Origin: an uncultured Bacilli bacterium
Lineage (GTDB): Bacteria > Bacillota_I > Bacilli_A > RF39 > UBA660
Assembly (NCBI GenBank): GCA_947598485.1
Contig: CANQFJ010000016.1
Span: forward strand, 1 to 39,393
Length of the DNA stretch: 39,393 nucleotides
Direction: 5' to 3'
Every line of letters starts with the position of its first letter. Within the stretch, counting starts at the first letter, position 1. The position numbers and the translations under genes are program-made. Positions 36,733 to 39,393 of the stretch are shown here, piece after piece. The notes beneath the pieces were generated by a model. It worked only from the letters and a program-made list of their open reading frames with translations, had not been told where the DNA came from and made no database searches.

Positions 36733-36747
36733 AATGAACTCCCTATA

Positions 36748-36763
36748 TACCACATTTGTGGTA
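36748..36763. promoter_or_regulatory. Palindrome TACCACATTTGTGGTA (possible operator)
   Basis: 7-base arms TACCACA / TGTGGTA around TT, lying between the promoter at 36780-36788 and the start codon. It shares its CCACA...TGTGG core with the site at 34258-34267. Confidence 0.5.
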
Positions 36764-36779
36764 ATAATTACTATCCACT

Positions 36780-36788
36780 ATTATATCA
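36780..36788 (-). promoter_or_regulatory. Extended -10 promoter of the 35537-36732 gene
   Basis: TGATATAAT on the minus strand, with no good -35. Confidence 0.5.
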
Positions 36789-36854
36789 GTTTTTTATTTT
36801 AATGAATATAAGTTGAATATGTTATAATTAATGTATAAATACTGTGAGGTTAAC

Positions 36855-37655
36855 ATGATAAAAATGATAGTATTAGACTTAGATGGAACGATTTTAGATT
36901 CTAACTCAAAAGTTTCGGATAATACAAAAAGATATTTAAATAAATTAAAGGAAAAAGGCTATATTATAGTCATTGCCACGGGTCGAAATTTTGCTTCCGC
37001 CTTCCAGGTGACTAATAAAGCCATTTTTGCTAATTACATTATCTCTGATACAGGCTCTTGTATATATAATGCTCAGACTGCAGAAGCTTTATTTTTAAAT
37101 ACAATTGCAAGAAATGATGCTCTAAAAATTTTAAATAGCTACAATGATGAATGTGAGTATATAGATGTTTGTGATAAAAATTGGTACTATAAATATTGTG
37201 ATTATATTTATAAAAGTGACTTAACAATTGCGACTAATAAAGTTGATGATATAGTAAGTAATTGCCAAAATATTTCTCACATGTCTCTTTCTTTTAAAGA
37301 TTACAAAAAAGTAAATGAAATTTATCAAAACTTAAGTAATGAATTTAAAAACCTAAATATTATCATTATGCAAGATTCTTTTTCCGAAAAAAAGTGGATT
37401 GAAATTTTACCTTTTGAATGTTCAAAATACAACGCTATTAAAAAACTAGCCGATTATTTAAAAATAGCTAATGAAGAAATTATATGCTTTGGCGATGGTC
37501 TAAATGATTTAGAAATGTCGAAAAAATGTGGAATCGGTATAGCTTTAAAAAATGCATTACCTGAGGTAAAAGAAAACGCAAAAGATGTTACAGCATATGA
37601 TAATGATAATGATGGTGTCATTAAATATTTACAAAAATTAATTGATAATGATTAG
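36855..37655 (+). CDS. HAD superfamily Cof-type phosphatase
   Basis: About 266 residues. Motif I is LDLDGTILD (D8 and D10), motif II IVIATGRN, and the motif IV block ICFGDGLNDLEMSKKCGIGIALKNA is complete. The cap segment about 85-190 belongs to the Cof/YidA group, which acts on sugar phosphates or similar small phosphates. A frame open to ATG 36831 exists, but the ATG at 36855 has GAGGT five bases upstream and matches the family N-terminus. An extended -10 (TGTTATAAT, 36820-36828) lies upstream. Confidence 0.9.
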   Translation: MIKMIVLDLDGTILDSNSKVSDNTKRYLNKLKEKGYIIVIATGRNFASAFQVTNKAIFANYIISDTGSCIYNAQTAEALFLNTIARNDALKILNSYNDECEYIDVCDKNWYYKYCDYIYKSDLTIATNKVDDIVSNCQNISHMSLSFKDYKKVNEIYQNLSNEFKNLNIIIMQDSFSEKKWIEILPFECSKYNAIKKLADYLKIANEEIICFGDGLNDLEMSKKCGIGIALKNALPEVKENAKDVTAYDNDNDGVIKYLQKLIDND

Positions 37656-37660
37656 TTATT

Positions 37661-38917
37661 TTACTTTACAAGAACAATTCTATCTATTGTTTCTAAAAAA
37701 TCGTTATCAACTTCAGAAACAATAACTGATAAAGCTTGACCACTGGCATGAATTATATAGTTTTTGTTATGAACCTGCCCTAAATAAAGCATTACATGAC
37801 CTGGGCGATACAGTAAACACGGACCATCTGCTTCAATTATTTGCTTTTTTTCGTCTGCTGTCATATCCAAAACATTTATACTTTGACCTATACTTACTTT
37901 TTGACTAGAAGTATTACGGGGAAAATAAAAGCCAAAACAACGGTATACATTAGCAACAAAGCTTGAACAATCTACACTTTCATTTAGTCCACCCCAACTA
38001 TACTCTGAACCCTCATATTTAAAAGCTTGAAGTAAAAGATTTTTATTATTGTACTCTAAAAAGCCTATATGCGCGGCTTTTTTTGGAATGATTACTTTTG
38101 ATTTAGTAACCATATCATTAGCATCTTTAGTAGGCAAGATTGCTTCGTAGCCCTCATTAGTTTCTTTAATAAATGGGAGAGTCACACTCATATCTAAACT
38201 TATTTCATCACATGTATATGTCTTATCAGTGATTAATATAAATTTTTCATTATTTAAAAAGTAGTCCCAATCATCTTCATTTGCAAAAGCTATATTTTCT
38301 TTTTCAATCCATCCTGCATAAAAAGGGCTAATAACAAATTCCCACGCTTGATTTTTACTTTCGTGAATAACTATGACAGGAGTATTTACTAATAGCTCGC
38401 TTTCTTGCAGTGTATCAAATTTTTGAAGATTTTGATTATCATAAAAATGCTTATTCGTGGGAAAAGATCTTAGGTTTGCCCGTTTAATCACTATGGCTTT
38501 TTTCCCTTCATTTTCAGTTATATTTTCAAGATTTAAATTTTCTAGTATGTCCAAGGTATTCTCCCTAGTATATACTATGTCATTTTCATATTTTGGAAAA
38601 TCAGGAAGCTTGTACTTATTTATAAAATTTAATATATCAGAGTAAGAAAAAAAGTTCATTTGATTTAAATCATAATATTCATCTGTTTTCGATTTAATAA
38701 GATTATTCATATTATGTATTTCTTCTTTGGTTAAAATTAATTTAGTATTGCTTAATAAATTTGTAAATTTTAATGCTTTTTCATTTATATATTCATTTGT
38801 TTCATTAGTAAGTTTATCTTCAGATATGGCATCTTTTTTCGTATTAAAGATTTTTATCATAATCCCTCCTAATAATAAAATAACAAGCAATATTCCCACT
38901 TTAATAATTTTATTCAT
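37661..38917 (-). CDS. NlpC/P60 endopeptidase with SH3-type domains
   Basis: 418 residues. A signal anchor (about 5-25) precedes a helical region (30-130), SH3-like segments (about 143-280, with RANLRSFPTNKHFY and AGWIEKENIA) and a C-terminal NlpC/P60 domain: YSWGGLNESVDCSSFVANVY (Cys317), GHVMLYLG (His374) and IIHASG (His390). It should cut peptidoglycan stem peptides outside the membrane, as in the YkfC-type dipeptidyl-peptidases. An SD-like GGAGAA lies upstream of the ATG. It ends convergently six bases from the HAD gene, and no clear terminator is visible. Confidence 0.93.
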   Translation of the reverse strand: MNKIIKVGILLVILLLGGIMIKIFNTKKDAISEDKLTNETNEYINEKALKFTNLLSNTKLILTKEEIHNMNNLIKSKTDEYYDLNQMNFFSYSDILNFINKYKLPDFPKYENDIVYTRENTLDILENLNLENITENEGKKAIVIKRANLRSFPTNKHFYDNQNLQKFDTLQESELLVNTPVIVIHESKNQAWEFVISPFYAGWIEKENIAFANEDDWDYFLNNEKFILITDKTYTCDEISLDMSVTLPFIKETNEGYEAILPTKDANDMVTKSKVIIPKKAAHIGFLEYNNKNLLLQAFKYEGSEYSWGGLNESVDCSSFVANVYRCFGFYFPRNTSSQKVSIGQSINVLDMTADEKKQIIEADGPCLLYRPGHVMLYLGQVHNKNYIIHASGQALSVIVSEVDNDFLETIDRIVLVK

Positions 38918-38962
38918 TTATTCTCCATTTTTCATATAATAGGTTATCAAATAATAATGTAT

Positions 38963-39232
38963 TTATTCTTTAGTTAAAGAACGGCTCATATCTTCATTTG
39001 CTAATCCTAATGCTATTTTTTTATCTCTAAGCTGAGCGAAAAACATCCGAAGTATTCCACTGCTTTGATTTAATAAACATTCTACTTCCTCAACCGTAAG
39101 TTTGTCCCAAAAACTAGGCTCGCCTGCAGCTGTAAAGATTTGCGCAAGAGTTAGATTTGTATCGCCAAATTCTCCATTACGGTATCTTTGCATAATTTCA
39201 TTATATTCTTGTACATGATTAATTAAATCCAT
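38963..39232 (-). CDS. Small hypothetical protein sharing the QRYRNGEF motif
   Basis: 89 residues, no family recognised. Helical and charged, with no membrane segment. The N-terminal part holds MQRYRNGEFGD, the same motif as the C-terminus of the 34480-35487 protein, and the DNA coding it is also alike. Then follow TLAQIFTAAGEP, KLTVEEVECLLNQ and a Leu/Phe-rich helix. GAAGGT lies five to six bases before the ATG. It is upstream of the NlpC/P60 gene on the same strand with a 45-base gap. Confidence 0.6.
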   Translation of the reverse strand: MDLINHVQEYNEIMQRYRNGEFGDTNLTLAQIFTAAGEPSFWDKLTVEEVECLLNQSSGILRMFFAQLRDKKIALGLANEDMSRSLTKE

Positions 39233-39259
39233 ATGTTATACCTTCATTCCTATTAGGTA

Positions 39260-39301
39260 GTGTGCATAGTTTATACACAAACTACCTGTTTTTTCCTTTA
39301 T
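39260..39301 (+). terminator. Hairpin with T-tail (orientation uncertain)
   Basis: AGGTAGT / ACTACCT arms around a partly paired 20-base loop, followed by GTTTTTT on the plus strand. No plus-strand gene precedes it here, so it may end an antisense RNA or be a hairpin in the leader of the minus-strand gene at 38963. Nothing else is recognised from 39302 to the window end. Confidence 0.35.
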
Positions 39302-39393
39302 TTATCTATATTTTTCTATATATTTTCTTTTACCCTCTATTTTAAAAGTAATTTTTATATAGAATCTTCTATTTTTATCTATCAAAAAATGAC

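Overview
The window reads as chromosome from a low-GC Firmicutes-type bacterium, probably one of the small-genome gut Bacilli around the RF39/Erysipelotrichia-type lineages. That placement is inferred from AT richness, gene content and the look of the 16S; no search was run. UGA is a stop codon: release factor 2 is encoded and some genes end in TGA, so this is not a code-4 mycoplasma. Almost all of 1-31,300 is on the minus strand.

Layout. 1-1021: 5' part of a 16S rRNA gene with leader and promoter, cut by the window edge. 1123-4916: Ntdp-type phosphatase, S41 protease, a membrane-anchored protein, a LolA/DUF4367-like lipoprotein and a DUF378 protein. 4934-7103: the c-di-AMP pair CdaA/CdaR. 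7180-11947: prepilin-like protein, RNase R, SmpB, DUF3048 protein and an Asn/Gln-rich membrane protein, apparently one operon with a leaderless first gene. 12018-18206: membrane protein, prfB (with +1 programmed frameshift), tilS, ftsH, secG, closed by a terminator. 18245-19232: NUDIX hydrolase and a small alarmone-hydrolase-like HD protein. 19389-23304: heterodimeric ABC exporter with one degenerate ATP site. 23434-24186: PlsC-like acyltransferase. 24197-26272: aspS behind a T-box whose best specifier is an Asn codon. 26274-31334: acyl-activating ligase, acyl carrier protein, Sfp-type phosphopantetheinyl transferase, two GT8 glycosyltransferases and a second PlsC-like acyltransferase.

31,350-39,393 is an accessory-looking stretch of mixed strands: a tiny membrane ORF coupled to a cyclophilin-like protein, a GNAT-membrane chimera, a HEFAH metallopeptidase-like protein, an unrecognised protein with short repeats, a membrane protein broken by an A7 tract, a Cof-type HAD phosphatase, an NlpC/P60 hydrolase and a small protein that shares a motif with the repeat protein. 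Two of these genes carry related CCACA/TGTGG palindromes at their promoters.

The most interesting points are the Asn-reading T-box before aspS (suggesting a non-discriminating AspRS and indirect Asn-tRNA synthesis), the compact acyl-loading and glycosyltransfer operon with two unusual PlsC paralogs, and the small accessory regulon with a frameshifted membrane protein. The genome is compact: several stop codons touch or lie inside terminator hairpins.
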